Assembly (NCBI GenBank): GCA_001899235.1
Contig: MKVR01000017.1
Span: forward strand, 17,876 to 81,875
DNA: 64,000 nt
Direction: 5' to 3'
Source of the DNA: Nitrosospira sp. 56-18
GTDB taxonomy: Bacteria > Pseudomonadota > Gammaproteobacteria > Burkholderiales > Nitrosomonadaceae
Shown here: piece by piece, positions 57,901 through 64,000 of the stretch
Layout of the letters: each line of letters opens with the position of its first letter
Numbering within the stretch: the first letter of the stretch is position 1
The notes under the pieces: model-generated
The model's input: the letters and a program-made list of their open reading frames with translations, nothing else
The model's database searches: none
What the model was told of the DNA's origin: nothing
Made by a program: the position numbers and the translations under genes

Positions 57901-58569
57901 CTTCAATAGCTGCAGGAATCCGGTCCAGGCAGCGCTATCCGCTTCCCGGTTGCTCTCCTGGGTGGTATAGCGGCCGGCTGTATCCAGGAGCACGGCCTCG
58001 TCGGTGAACCACCAATCGCAATTCCGGGTGCCGCCGATGCCGCGGATTGCTTCCTGGCCGAAGCGCTCGGCAAAAGGGAACTTGAGTCCGGAATTGACCA
58101 GCGCAGTGGTTTTTCCCGATCCGGGAGGTCCGATGAAGATATACCAGGGCAGCTCGTAAATATACTGGCGGCGTGTGAGCAACGCGAGCAGAGGATTTTT
58201 TCCGGATGCCCCCGCAGGATCGGCCTGTTTCAGCACCGCAACGGCTTCCTCGAAGCGCTTGCGCAACATCGCGACCTCTTCGGCCCCCGCGCCGCCGCTG
58301 GCGGGCGGCTGCGATGGCTGATGGCGCAAGAGGCCATCCATGAGACGCGCGTTCAGTGCTTTCGCCTTGATGGCCTCCCAGACATGTTTTCCGACATACA
58401 GAAGAATGGCGAACGCAATGAGCGCCAGCCGGATGCCATCGGGTTCCAGCGGCCGGTATTCCGCTATTGCGATCAGCGGCCCGACGAACCAGATCAACAG
58501 GCTGACGGCCGCAAGGCCGAGGAGCGCCAGGGTCCAGCGATTGAACAGGAGATGGACCAACCTTTTCAT
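54952..58569 (-). CDS. tssM: T6SS membrane complex protein TssM (IcmF)
   Basis: A 1,205-residue TssM. Two transmembrane helices at ~13-60 ('LALLGLAAVSLLIWFVGPLI', 'LALIAFAILLYVGKHVW') are followed by a cytoplasmic GTPase-like domain with Walker A 'IGPPGSGKTTALVNSG' (~150) and 'VLLDTAGRYTTQ'. A third helix ('GLFSIALLVTFSVLAAW') at ~465 leads to the long periplasmic part, ending in the IcmF_C domain ('FFRSGGRTPGLSLTFKPVGM', 'QVFEGPWALFRMLDGMQI'). It spans the envelope with TssJ and TssL. Ends within tagF. Confidence 0.97.
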   Translation of the reverse strand: MKRLVHLLFNRWTLALLGLAAVSLLIWFVGPLIAIAEYRPLEPDGIRLALIAFAILLYVGKHVWEAIKAKALNARLMDGLLRHQPSQPPASGGAGAEEVAMLRKRFEEAVAVLKQADPAGASGKNPLLALLTRRQYIYELPWYIFIGPPGSGKTTALVNSGLKFPFAERFGQEAIRGIGGTRNCDWWFTDEAVLLDTAGRYTTQESNREADSAAWTGFLQLLKKYRPRRPINGVIVTVSVTDLLQQNAAQREAQANAIRKRIQELHQEFNIGFPLYVFVTKTDLLAGFMEFFGDYGKEERAQVWGTTFPYIEKTEKKSLSSPADNFDAEFASMEQRLNDRLVDRLDQERDMQKRALIYAFPQQFSSLKPLLGDFLNRLFAPSRYEQQPLWRGFYFTSGTQEGSPIDRIMGALGRALHFDRKVLPPQKPSGRSFFLTRLLKDVVFAEAGLAGTNLRWERRRNALQWGLFSIALLVTFSVLAAWTVSYTRNKTYIAEVKTRIPPILKEVEDLPVLQRMDIISLLPVLASVRELAAASSGKDGKAPLSMEFGLYQGEKLGAAANNAYGKLLQDAFLPQVVLRIERLLSSGGQGNPELMYEGLKAYLMLNDPGHFDPAELKAFITADWEATLPQEITAEQRKMLEAHLDNLLAHGQVASPIPVNLQLIANVRHLVIQTPIAQRIYNRLKLQHAGSDMPEFAIARAAGPSAALVFSRASGQPLTNGVPGLFSHDGYYKVFSVNAREVTRELSEEESWVLGIEEKNRNRLLNPAGEARILDDVRRLYLEDYAQIWSQFIDDIRLAPVENLQKSIQLARLLSAADSPLVSLMRAIVREVTLLDVDEEDKTVADKTSDKVKIARDKLETLFGRTGTGTSATMGVRPESIVDDRFRDLRVMVRPAAPGQPAPIDAIPAQINELYGLLTATEVALKSGGPPPASDVPTRVKANAGRMPEPVRSMLAALSTGGVSQALGATRANLDQSLGAAIGDFCRKAIKDRYPFDKRSSRDVTQDDFARLFAPGGMLDEFFQKNLAQYVDTSARPWRFRSMGDASMGRASGGLQEFHRAQIIRDVFFRSGGRTPGLSLTFKPVGMDATITQFILDVDGQLVKYSHGPQVPMTIQWPGPRGSSQVRLQISPPSAAGASGQVFEGPWALFRMLDGMQITPTSQPEKFMITFGIDGKKAQFEVITSSVQNPFRLNELERFACPERL

Positions 58570-58605
58570 CGTGCGTGGCCTGAGAAGTCAAGTGGCTGCA
58601 TGGGG

Positions 58606-59922
58606 CTAATGCGTCGGTTTTGCGGTGCGCGGTGCATACAGCGTTATTTCCACACGCCGGTTGCGCGCCCGGCCGGCGGCGCTGTCGTTGGCGGCGATAG
58701 GTTCGGCATCGGCCCGGCCTTCCGCCGTGAGGCGGCTGGCAAGCGTTCCTTTTTCCGTGAGAAGCTGCATCACGGATATGGCGCGTTCCTGCGATAAGTG
58801 CCAGTTGGAAGGAAAGCGTATCGAACGTATGGGCTGGTCATCCGTATGGCCTGTGATTTTTACCAGCCCAGGGACCGAATTGAGCGCATAGGCAATGCGT
58901 TCCAGCACCGGCACGAAGGATGGCGAGATGGTTGCGCTGCCGGGGGCAAACAATCCGTCGCCCCGGAGAGTGACGATGCTGCTCCCATCTTCATCGCGCA
59001 CCGCCACCAGTCCTTCCCGAATTTCCCTTGCCAGGAATTCCGCCAGGCGTGGTTCGACTGCGGGCAACGGCGCGGGTTTTGGAAGAGGGTTCTTTATCCG
59101 GATCGATTCTATCTGGGCAAAGACCGGATCCGAAGCGTTATTGAGAAGGAAGCTGAAGGTCAGATAACCCGCCAGCATCACCAGCCCGCATAACGCCCCC
59201 AAAACCCATGCGGGCAGGAGCGTAAGAACCCGTGCGCGCTTGACGGCGGTGGGCTGCCAGTGGGGCGAGAGATCGCGTTCGTATTCTCCCCGCTCCCTGT
59301 CCAGCAGTTGCGCGAGGCGTTCACGCCCCGACTCAAGCTGAGCCTTGCCATTTTCCTGCACGCGATAGCGACCTTCAAAACCGAGGGAAAGGCAAACATA
59401 CATGAACTCCAGCAAATCCCGGTTGGCCTTGGGGTTCTCTGCCAGCTTCGCCAGCAGCTGAAAAAATTTCTCCCCGCCCCAGGCTTCCCCGTGAAACATC
59501 ACCAGCAGGCTGTGGCTGGGCCAGACGCCGCTGCCCCACGGGGTGGAGGCCGCGGTTTCATCCAGGAGGGTGCATAGCGCGTAGCGCGCGCCGATGATCT
59601 TTTCCGGCGCGACCCCGGCAGCCCGGGCCTGCATCTCGAATGACTTGATGTTCTGCGCGATGAAGTCCTTGAGGCCGGATGGGTCTGCATATTGCAGGGT
59701 TGCCCGCAGTTGCGGCACCAGGTTGAGCAAGGGGTTGGCGGCAGCAATGAGCGGATTCAGCCCGGATGCGGGTATTTTTTCGCCGGTTTCCCTTATTGTT
59801 GCCGCGGAGCCGGCGCCAGGCCAGCTACTGGCGCCCGCGGCAGGCGCGGCCCTTCCTCCGGGCGAAGGCAGGATGACTGTGCTGTCCGGATCTGAAGGTT
59901 GAAACGGATCATCCTGGCTCAT
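58606..59922 (-). CDS. tssL: T6SS membrane complex protein TssL with OmpA-like domain
   Basis: A 438-residue evolved TssL. The DotU-like cytoplasmic domain (~60-220: 'YALCTLLDETAASTPWGSGV', 'HSLLVMFHGEAWGGEKFFQL', 'LLEFMYVCLSLGFEGRYRVQ') is followed by one transmembrane helix ('AWVLGALCGLVMLAGYLTFS') and a periplasmic OmpA/MotB peptidoglycan-binding domain (~300-432: 'VKITGHTDDQPIRSIRFPSN', 'HLSQERAISVMQLL', 'RARNRRVEITLY'). It anchors the complex to peptidoglycan itself. 36 bp before tssM. Confidence 0.95.
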   Translation of the reverse strand: MSQDDPFQPSDPDSTVILPSPGGRAAPAAGASSWPGAGSAATIRETGEKIPASGLNPLIAAANPLLNLVPQLRATLQYADPSGLKDFIAQNIKSFEMQARAAGVAPEKIIGARYALCTLLDETAASTPWGSGVWPSHSLLVMFHGEAWGGEKFFQLLAKLAENPKANRDLLEFMYVCLSLGFEGRYRVQENGKAQLESGRERLAQLLDRERGEYERDLSPHWQPTAVKRARVLTLLPAWVLGALCGLVMLAGYLTFSFLLNNASDPVFAQIESIRIKNPLPKPAPLPAVEPRLAEFLAREIREGLVAVRDEDGSSIVTLRGDGLFAPGSATISPSFVPVLERIAYALNSVPGLVKITGHTDDQPIRSIRFPSNWHLSQERAISVMQLLTEKGTLASRLTAEGRADAEPIAANDSAAGRARNRRVEITLYAPRTAKPTH

Positions 59923-60006
59923 ACAGGGGTCCGTTTCCGGTTCAGAGAGAAAACGTGTGTCATGCTCGAAGGATAGGTATCAAGTCAAGGCATGGGTACC
60001 AGGAAT

Positions 60007-60049
60007 GTATCAAGCATCAGGCATCAAGTATCAGGCATCAAGTATCAGG
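60007..60049. repeat. short tandem repeat between tssK and tssL
   Basis: The 14-bp unit 'atcaggcatcaagt' is repeated about three times. It lies in the 149-bp gap between tssK and tssL and could vary in copy number. Confidence 0.8.
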
Positions 60050-60071
60050 AAATGGCCGGCATTTTCAGGTT

Positions 60072-61409
60072 TCATCCCCTTATCGCCCAGAATTCAAGCT
60101 CAAGCCCGGGGAAATCACCGGCGACATGCAGCGCCAGTCCTCCCGACCGTTCGAGCTGCTTCCACATTTCGCCGCCTTGTTCCAGCTCGAAGTAATTGAA
60201 TCCCCGATGGAATGGTATCTGCCGTGGCGCGACAGGCAGGGAGTTGAGCGGAATGCCGGGAAGAGCCAGGTTGACCAGGTCGCGTATGCGTTCCACCGAT
60301 CCGATTTTCACCTGTGCGGGAAAACGCGTGCGCAGCGCTTCTCCCGGCAACTGGGCATTGACCGCCAGCACGAAGCGGGCGGTCATGAGCAACCCCTTGT
60401 CGGGGATGATTGCGACCCTCACGCCATACTGGCGATCCTGAAGCGGAATGGAAATGGCGCTTTGCTCCAGCACCATGCTCAGCGAACGGCGCAGATCGGC
60501 GATGAGCGGAATGAAGCAGCGCGCCAGCGCATCGTGCTCATACTCGGGGTACGCGGGCGGCCTGTGCCGGCTGGCGGTGAAGGTGGCGAGATCACCGGCG
60601 AGAGCGAGGCAGGCGCTGAAAAGGCGTTCGGGATGCAGCAACGGATGCGTGGAAAAATGCATGAACAAAGGCTGGTGACGATTTACCGTCTGCAGCAGCA
60701 GAAAGTCGGCGATTTCGGCCACGCCCCCGGCCCCTGGCTGGGCAGCCCGGGCTGCGAGCGCTTCTCCGCGCTGATGCAGCAGGCCGCACAATTCGCTCAC
60801 ATATCCACTCAAAGCCGGGTTGCCGCCAGTATGCAGCATGGGTGGAATGGCGTCTTTCTGCAGCAGCAACTGATTGTTGGCGCGCCGCTCCGCCACCGTT
60901 GCCACATCGAGCGTGGTATAGGCATCGGTCACATCGCGCTTGCGCATCAGGCCCAGGCGCAATTGCCCCGTCTGCAGAAGCGCGCTGTTATTGGAGCCGG
61001 AGCTGGAATCGGGAACCTCGCGCTCCTCCACGGAAAAACGGGCGAGGCTTGCGTCCCGGTCTCCATCTGCTTCGGTTTCGGCCATTCCGGCGCGGCGCAA
61101 GGGCAGCGCCAATACGATGGGTTCGTCCCGGGCATCGCTGCCCACGTCCAGCGGCAGGGGCGGCGCATCCTCGTGCGGGAAGTCGAATGGTGTCCCGTCC
61201 GGGAAGATGCCGCGCGCGGCGGAGAGCTGTATCTTGCCGAGGGCCAACGCGTCGGGATTGAGTTCCAGGTTGCGGAATCCCCAGCAATAGCCTGACAACG
61301 GAGCGGTCCGGCCTTCCACCATTTTTTCAAAATAGCGGTCCTGCTGTTGAAAGTGTTGTGGCTGGAGAAACAGCCCCTCAGACCAGACAACCTTATTGTT
61401 CCACGGCAT
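60072..61409 (-). CDS. tssK: T6SS baseplate-docking protein TssK
   Basis: A 445-residue TssK: 'NKVVWSEGLFLQPQHFQQQD', 'RYFEKMV', 'GYCWGFRNLELNPDALALGK', 'NHQPLFMHFSTHPLLHPERL', 'LPLRRAGMAE'-like and the C-terminal 'EIPFHRGFNYFELEQGGEMW'-like segment. TssK trimers link the baseplate to the TssLM membrane complex. It follows tssJ by 68 bp and precedes tssL. Confidence 0.96.
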   Translation of the reverse strand: MPWNNKVVWSEGLFLQPQHFQQQDRYFEKMVEGRTAPLSGYCWGFRNLELNPDALALGKIQLSAARGIFPDGTPFDFPHEDAPPLPLDVGSDARDEPIVLALPLRRAGMAETEADGDRDASLARFSVEEREVPDSSSGSNNSALLQTGQLRLGLMRKRDVTDAYTTLDVATVAERRANNQLLLQKDAIPPMLHTGGNPALSGYVSELCGLLHQRGEALAARAAQPGAGGVAEIADFLLLQTVNRHQPLFMHFSTHPLLHPERLFSACLALAGDLATFTASRHRPPAYPEYEHDALARCFIPLIADLRRSLSMVLEQSAISIPLQDRQYGVRVAIIPDKGLLMTARFVLAVNAQLPGEALRTRFPAQVKIGSVERIRDLVNLALPGIPLNSLPVAPRQIPFHRGFNYFELEQGGEMWKQLERSGGLALHVAGDFPGLELEFWAIRG

Positions 61410-61477
61410 TGTTATTGCTCCGACGCTCTCTGTTCTCTATGCAGCCTGGATTGCTGCCCAGGACCGGATTCTTCACC

Positions 61478-62017
61478 TTATTTTTCCTGCTGCGCGTTGC
61501 CGAGCGGCGGCGGCTTTTTCGACGTGATACCGCAAGGAAACGAACATTCCTGTTCCGCGCCCATCAGCACCTTGTTGCCATCCAGCCGGACAATCACCTG
61601 GGAGAGTTTGGCTTTCGGCGGGAGCGTCAAGGTTGCCCGCCACTGCGAGCGCTCGAGATCGCGAAAGGCAGCAATCGCTGCCAGATGCCGAGTATCAGCG
61701 CTCAGCGGCCTGTCGAATTCAAGCGTCTCGCCCGGACGCAACTGGAATACCTCGCTGTTGACAAGCTCGGCACCCAGGGTTTTTTGCTCACCGTCAAAAG
61801 TGGAAAAGAAGTCGGCCGCATTGAATGCCGTAACGGATTTGAGTTCGTAAAATTTCAGAATCACTGGCGAAGCCCGGCCATTCATATCCGGATTCACGTT
61901 TTGCTGAGCCTGGAGGGTAACCTTGACTATCGTCGGTTTTGGCGTGCTGGCGCATCCAAACAGTAGAAGAAACCCCGCAACCGGGATAAATTGCATAGCG
62001 CGCCACAAAAACCTCAT
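61478..62017 (-). CDS. tssJ: T6SS outer-membrane lipoprotein TssJ
   Basis: A 179-residue lipoprotein with lipobox 'LLFGC' (Cys22), followed by a TssJ/SciN beta-sandwich ('VILKFYELKSVTAFNAADFF', 'VFQLRPGETLEFDRPLSADT', 'LAAIAAFRDLERSQWRATLT'). It fixes the TssM periplasmic part at the outer membrane. First gene of the operon tssJ-tssK-tssL-tssM-tagF, with ribosome-binding site 'ttgggaaccat'. Confidence 0.95.
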   Translation of the reverse strand: MRFLWRAMQFIPVAGFLLLFGCASTPKPTIVKVTLQAQQNVNPDMNGRASPVILKFYELKSVTAFNAADFFSTFDGEQKTLGAELVNSEVFQLRPGETLEFDRPLSADTRHLAAIAAFRDLERSQWRATLTLPPKAKLSQVIVRLDGNKVLMGAEQECSFPCGITSKKPPPLGNAQQEK

Positions 62018-62352
62018 ATGGTTCCCAATAGACTAAGTGATCAATGCGATTTGTTTAACTGGAGTTGTTTAAGTGGAATTATGTCAGTTTAGACGCCACA
62101 TACATATTACGCCACTAGAACAAATAAACGTTATGGCGTTTGATCCAACATATCTGTATTTTTTCCAAGGATATCGGAAGCGAGCGTTTTCTAGTCAATA
62201 TGTGGTCTGCATGCATATTGGCTCATTCAGTATGCTAGAAAACTTTAGCAGCGGCACATAAGTAGATGCTTTGCCCTGGTTTTCTATAGTAGCAAAATAG
62301 TAGCAATAAGGAGGAGCGCTAAGCCATTTAACTCGTTAATAGCTTGATTTAT
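62018..62352. promoter_or_regulatory. tssJ upstream region, island right end
   Basis: AT-rich, gene-free. It contains the promoter region of tssJ (minus strand) and the island-end repeat at 62,289-62,308. The base composition drops from the GC-rich T6SS genes. Confidence 0.5.
62289..62308 (+). repeat. island-end direct repeat (right copy)
   Basis: 'gtagcaaaatagtagcaata' matches the motif at 2,989-3,009 with one or two changes and lies 45 bp from the right att copy. Confidence 0.45.
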
Positions 62353-62397
62353 TGGCTCCCCGACCAGGGCTCGAACCTGGGACCTGCGGATTAACAG
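62353..62397 (-). other. attR: att site: 45-bp copy of tRNA-Asn(GUU) 3' end (right)
   Basis: Identical over 45 bases to 2,813-2,857. It reads on the minus strand as anticodon loop, T arm, acceptor and CCA. It is the right boundary of the T6SS island and at the same time lies beside the integrase of the next element. Confidence 0.9.
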
Positions 62398-62411
62398 ACT
62401 ATCGGGGATTG
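62353..62411 (-). pseudogene. tRNA-Asn(GUU) remnant lacking the D arm
   Basis: Beyond the 45-bp att, the minus strand continues upstream into 'tccccgatag' (62,400-62,409), which matches the 5' acceptor strand and first bases of tRNA-Asn and pairs with the 3' acceptor strand. The D arm and 5' anticodon stem (about 22 nt) are missing between them. A cloverleaf cannot form, so it is not a functional tRNA. Coincidental match of these 10 bases is unlikely but cannot be excluded. Confidence 0.6.
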
Positions 62412-62434
62412 CTTGGCAAACAAGAGCTTATATT

Positions 62435-62503
62435 AAAATGATTTCCGCAAAACATCATTTTATGACCTGCATGGATATTGGGTTGTAGAGTATTTGCGGA
62501 AAT
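62435..62503. repeat. nested inverted repeats between att and second integrase
   Basis: An 8-bp stem 'aaaatgat'/'atcatttt' (62,435-62,461) overlaps an 11-bp inverted pair 'atttccgcaaa'/'tttgcggaaat' (62,441-62,451 and 62,493-62,503). They may serve as a terminator for the integrase or as protein-binding sites. Confidence 0.55.
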
Positions 62504-62512
62504 GCCAACAGA

Positions 62513-63571
62513 TTATTTTGTCGGATTTACTTTCTCTCCTGCGCGGGACCGAACGTAGTGTTCGGTCATCTTTACCGTGCTATGCCCGAGTTGCTTCTGG
62601 GCCTGCACTAAATCTCCTGAATCGGCTTTATCGGTTCCCGCCTTGGCTCTTAAATCTCTGAACTGGTAAACCTCAATCTCGTTTTTCAGACGAGGATTAG
62701 ATTTTATGGCTGCCGCCCGAGCGGCCTCAAATCTAAATCGCAACGCATCCCGTCCAAGTTGCTGGCCTGACTCGTTGCACACCAGTGCGAGACTGCGGAT
62801 CTTGAATGTCTGCTTCCTTTCTGCAATCCTTTTAATCAGGTCTGCAAGTTGACCTGATATACCCATCCGCAATTTCTTATTCGTCTTTCCTTGGTCAATC
62901 CAAAGCGTACCGTTCTTTATATCTGTCTCTCGCATTCTCAGGACGTCAGCTGGACGTTGCCCAGTCAGATAAGCTAGATCAAGAGCGTCGCGTAACGGAG
63001 CATCAGCGGCCTTCCAGACGGCATCAAAAACTGTGTCCTCGATATATACGTCCCGACCTTCCTCGGTAAATCCTTTCACTCCAGCGCACGGATTGGGTAG
63101 ATCGGTTATACCAGCTCCCCTGGCAAAATTCCAAATGGTTGAAATAAGCGCACGCTCCCGATTGGCTCTAACAGGAGCCGCCCTGCCTCTCAATTCCATG
63201 TACTGCTGGATGTTGAAAGGCTTGATTGCAGAAAGCGGAGCAGGGGGGTTATTGAAGAATTTCATGATGAAAACCAGCTGGGCGATATAGTCTTTCTGAG
63301 TCCGCGGCGCTTTCTCCTTGAACTCACGCGATAATAGGTATTTATCTGCCGCGTATTTCAGTGTGATGAGCTGCAGGTGCCTCGGCTTGGCATCGATCTC
63401 ATATTCAGCCCACTTCTTGACCGCCATCGGGTAGTCCGTCCCAAGAGGTAATTCCTTGCGAGGTCTGCCGCCAGCGTCATAGTAATAATAGGTAACGTCT
63501 CCGCGGCGCCTGGCCCGCATACCGGTAGGTAGGTTTTTGTTTATTGTTGGACATCTTCCCATGGTTGCCAT
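62513..63571 (-). CDS. int2: tyrosine integrase of adjacent element
   Basis: A 352-residue phage-type tyrosine recombinase. An N-terminal arm-binding part ('GDVTYYYYDAGGRPRKELPL') and SAM-like core domain precede a catalytic domain with Arg in 'LAYLTGQRPADVLRMRETDI', 'YQFRDLRAKAGTDKA' where the box-II position reads Q-F-R-D-L-R, His in 'KQLGHSTVKMTEHYV' and nucleophile Tyr in 'EHYVRSRAG'. The box II His is replaced by Gln/Phe-type residues, seen in some phage integrases. The start 63,571 has 'ggagtagatt'. It points to the right att copy and belongs to the element on the right. Confidence 0.92.
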   Translation of the reverse strand: MATMGRCPTINKNLPTGMRARRRGDVTYYYYDAGGRPRKELPLGTDYPMAVKKWAEYEIDAKPRHLQLITLKYAADKYLLSREFKEKAPRTQKDYIAQLVFIMKFFNNPPAPLSAIKPFNIQQYMELRGRAAPVRANRERALISTIWNFARGAGITDLPNPCAGVKGFTEEGRDVYIEDTVFDAVWKAADAPLRDALDLAYLTGQRPADVLRMRETDIKNGTLWIDQGKTNKKLRMGISGQLADLIKRIAERKQTFKIRSLALVCNESGQQLGRDALRFRFEAARAAAIKSNPRLKNEIEVYQFRDLRAKAGTDKADSGDLVQAQKQLGHSTVKMTEHYVRSRAGEKVNPTK

Positions 63572-63583
63572 AATCTACTCCGA

Positions 63584-63808
63584 TTATCCGAAGTTGAGAA
63601 TATTGGACCGCCATGTTCTTGTGGGCTCAGGCTTGGATGCAATGCCATTCACTGCATCCCATGTCACGACAGGGCGTCCTCTGGCGTTTATTCTGAAGGC
63701 TATCCCCATATCTCGAAGCTGTGCTGCCTGAAGCTGCTCTCGTGTGACACCGGATCGTCCGCGCGCGATACCAGTAAGCTCCGCTATCTCTTCAGGCGTG
63801 AGGAACAC
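63584..63808 (-). CDS. DUF4224-domain protein, integrase-linked
   Basis: A 74-residue protein: 'FLTPEEIAELTGIARGRSGV', 'REQLQAAQLRDMGIAFRINA', 'RGRPVVTWDAVNGI', the DUF4224 family that accompanies phage integrases. It has a short HTH-like look and may be an excisionase or regulator. GTG start overlaps the stop of the next upstream gene by 1 base, and it ends 12 bp before int2, so the three are an operon. Confidence 0.85.
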   Translation of the reverse strand: MFLTPEEIAELTGIARGRSGVTREQLQAAQLRDMGIAFRINARGRPVVTWDAVNGIASKPEPTRTWRSNILNFG

Positions 63809-64000
63809 TATTTCTCCAACGCTGCGCGGAGGTTTTCTAGAGTCATGTACTCACAGTCATCGCCACCGTAGTCATCCAGATACGCTTTTAAAATTTCATA
63901 AGCTTCCTCCGCCGCTCTTCGCAGCTTGTCGTCCGGGCGGGTGTAGAGCGGGATAACGTCAATCTGCTCCGGCTTGTTCTTATACAAATCGCAATTGTAG
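63808..64000 (-). CDS. partial hypothetical phage-type protein
   Basis: The C-terminal 63 residues of a gene that enters from the right edge: 'YTRPDDKLRRAAEEAYEILK', 'AYLDDYGGDDCEYMTLENLR'. It is acidic and helical, resembling small proteins of temperate phages. No function assigned. Its stop overlaps the DUF4224 start. Confidence 0.6.
   Translation of the reverse strand, partial: YNCDLYKNKPEQIDVIPLYTRPDDKLRRAAEEAYEILKAYLDDYGGDDCEYMTLENLRAALEK

Noticed and set aside
59955..61295. 446-codon + strand frame opposite tssK
   Set aside because: TssK is clear on the minus strand. The start lies in a tandem repeat.

Overview
The window carries a tRNA-Asn-targeted genomic island of about 59.5 kb (roughly 2,813-62,397) that contains a complete type VI secretion system (T6SS). 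Identical 45-bp copies of the 3' half of a tRNA-Asn(GUU) gene lie at 2,813-2,857 and 62,353-62,397, both in minus orientation. A tyrosine integrase gene sits just to the right of each copy (3,025-4,209 and 62,513-63,571). This fits a tandem arrangement: att - int1 - island - att - int2 - a second element running off the right edge. Codon use, the GC-rich T6SS genes, the REP/RAYT system and the gene set suggest a Gram-negative proteobacterium, probably a betaproteobacterium of Nitrosospira/Nitrosomonadaceae type. No taxonomic marker gene is present, so this is a weak inference from memory.

Left flank (1-2,857): degraded mobile DNA. It holds fragments of an IS481/IS3-type transposase, the 3' end of an IS21-type istB with the IS end, a truncated small ORF with a clear terminator, and a large serine recombinase gene split by an IS21-type istA remnant. 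The recombinase frame ends inside the left att copy.

Island left arm (3,025-13,768): P4-type integrase, a hypothetical gene, then a replication-like operon (HTH protein, CHC2 zinc finger, Toprim primase-like protein, P-loop helicase-like protein, TubC_N/zinc-binding protein and two small ORFs). Decayed DNA follows: a frameshifted piece of a giant phage polyvalent protein, an XRE regulator with a small acidic protein, a frameshifted small ORF and a truncated nuclease.

T6SS block 1 (13,841-26,121, + strand): tssA, tssB, tssC, two hcp genes, tagJ, tssE, tssF, tssG and tssH/clpV.

Cargo region (26,248-45,900): an unknown gene, a GNAT acetyltransferase, a REP-associated tyrosine transposase (RAYT), a TPR-methyltransferase, vgrG with a duplicated 5' end, and an operon DUF6484 - DUF2169 - ketosynthase-like - DUF4150 PAAR-like effector - putative immunity. 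After these come a damaged Y1 transposase, ParDE, VapBC, a broken HigBA-like pair, a TIGR02270/effector/immunity operon and a second VapBC. RAYT-type REP elements are scattered through this region and elsewhere in the T6SS cluster.

T6SS block 2 (46,435-62,017): ppkA kinase, a LysM/polysaccharide-deacetylase lipoprotein, two further lipoproteins, tagH (FHA) and pppA on + or - as listed, then tssJ-tssK-tssL-tssM-tagF on -. All 13 core Tss components are present, and TagH, PpkA, PppA and TagF supply a threonine-phosphorylation control circuit. TssJLM form the envelope complex, TssK/F/G/E the baseplate, TssA/B/C the sheath with its assembly factor, and Hcp/VgrG/PAAR-like DUF4150 the tube and tip. 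ClpV with TagJ disassembles the sheath.
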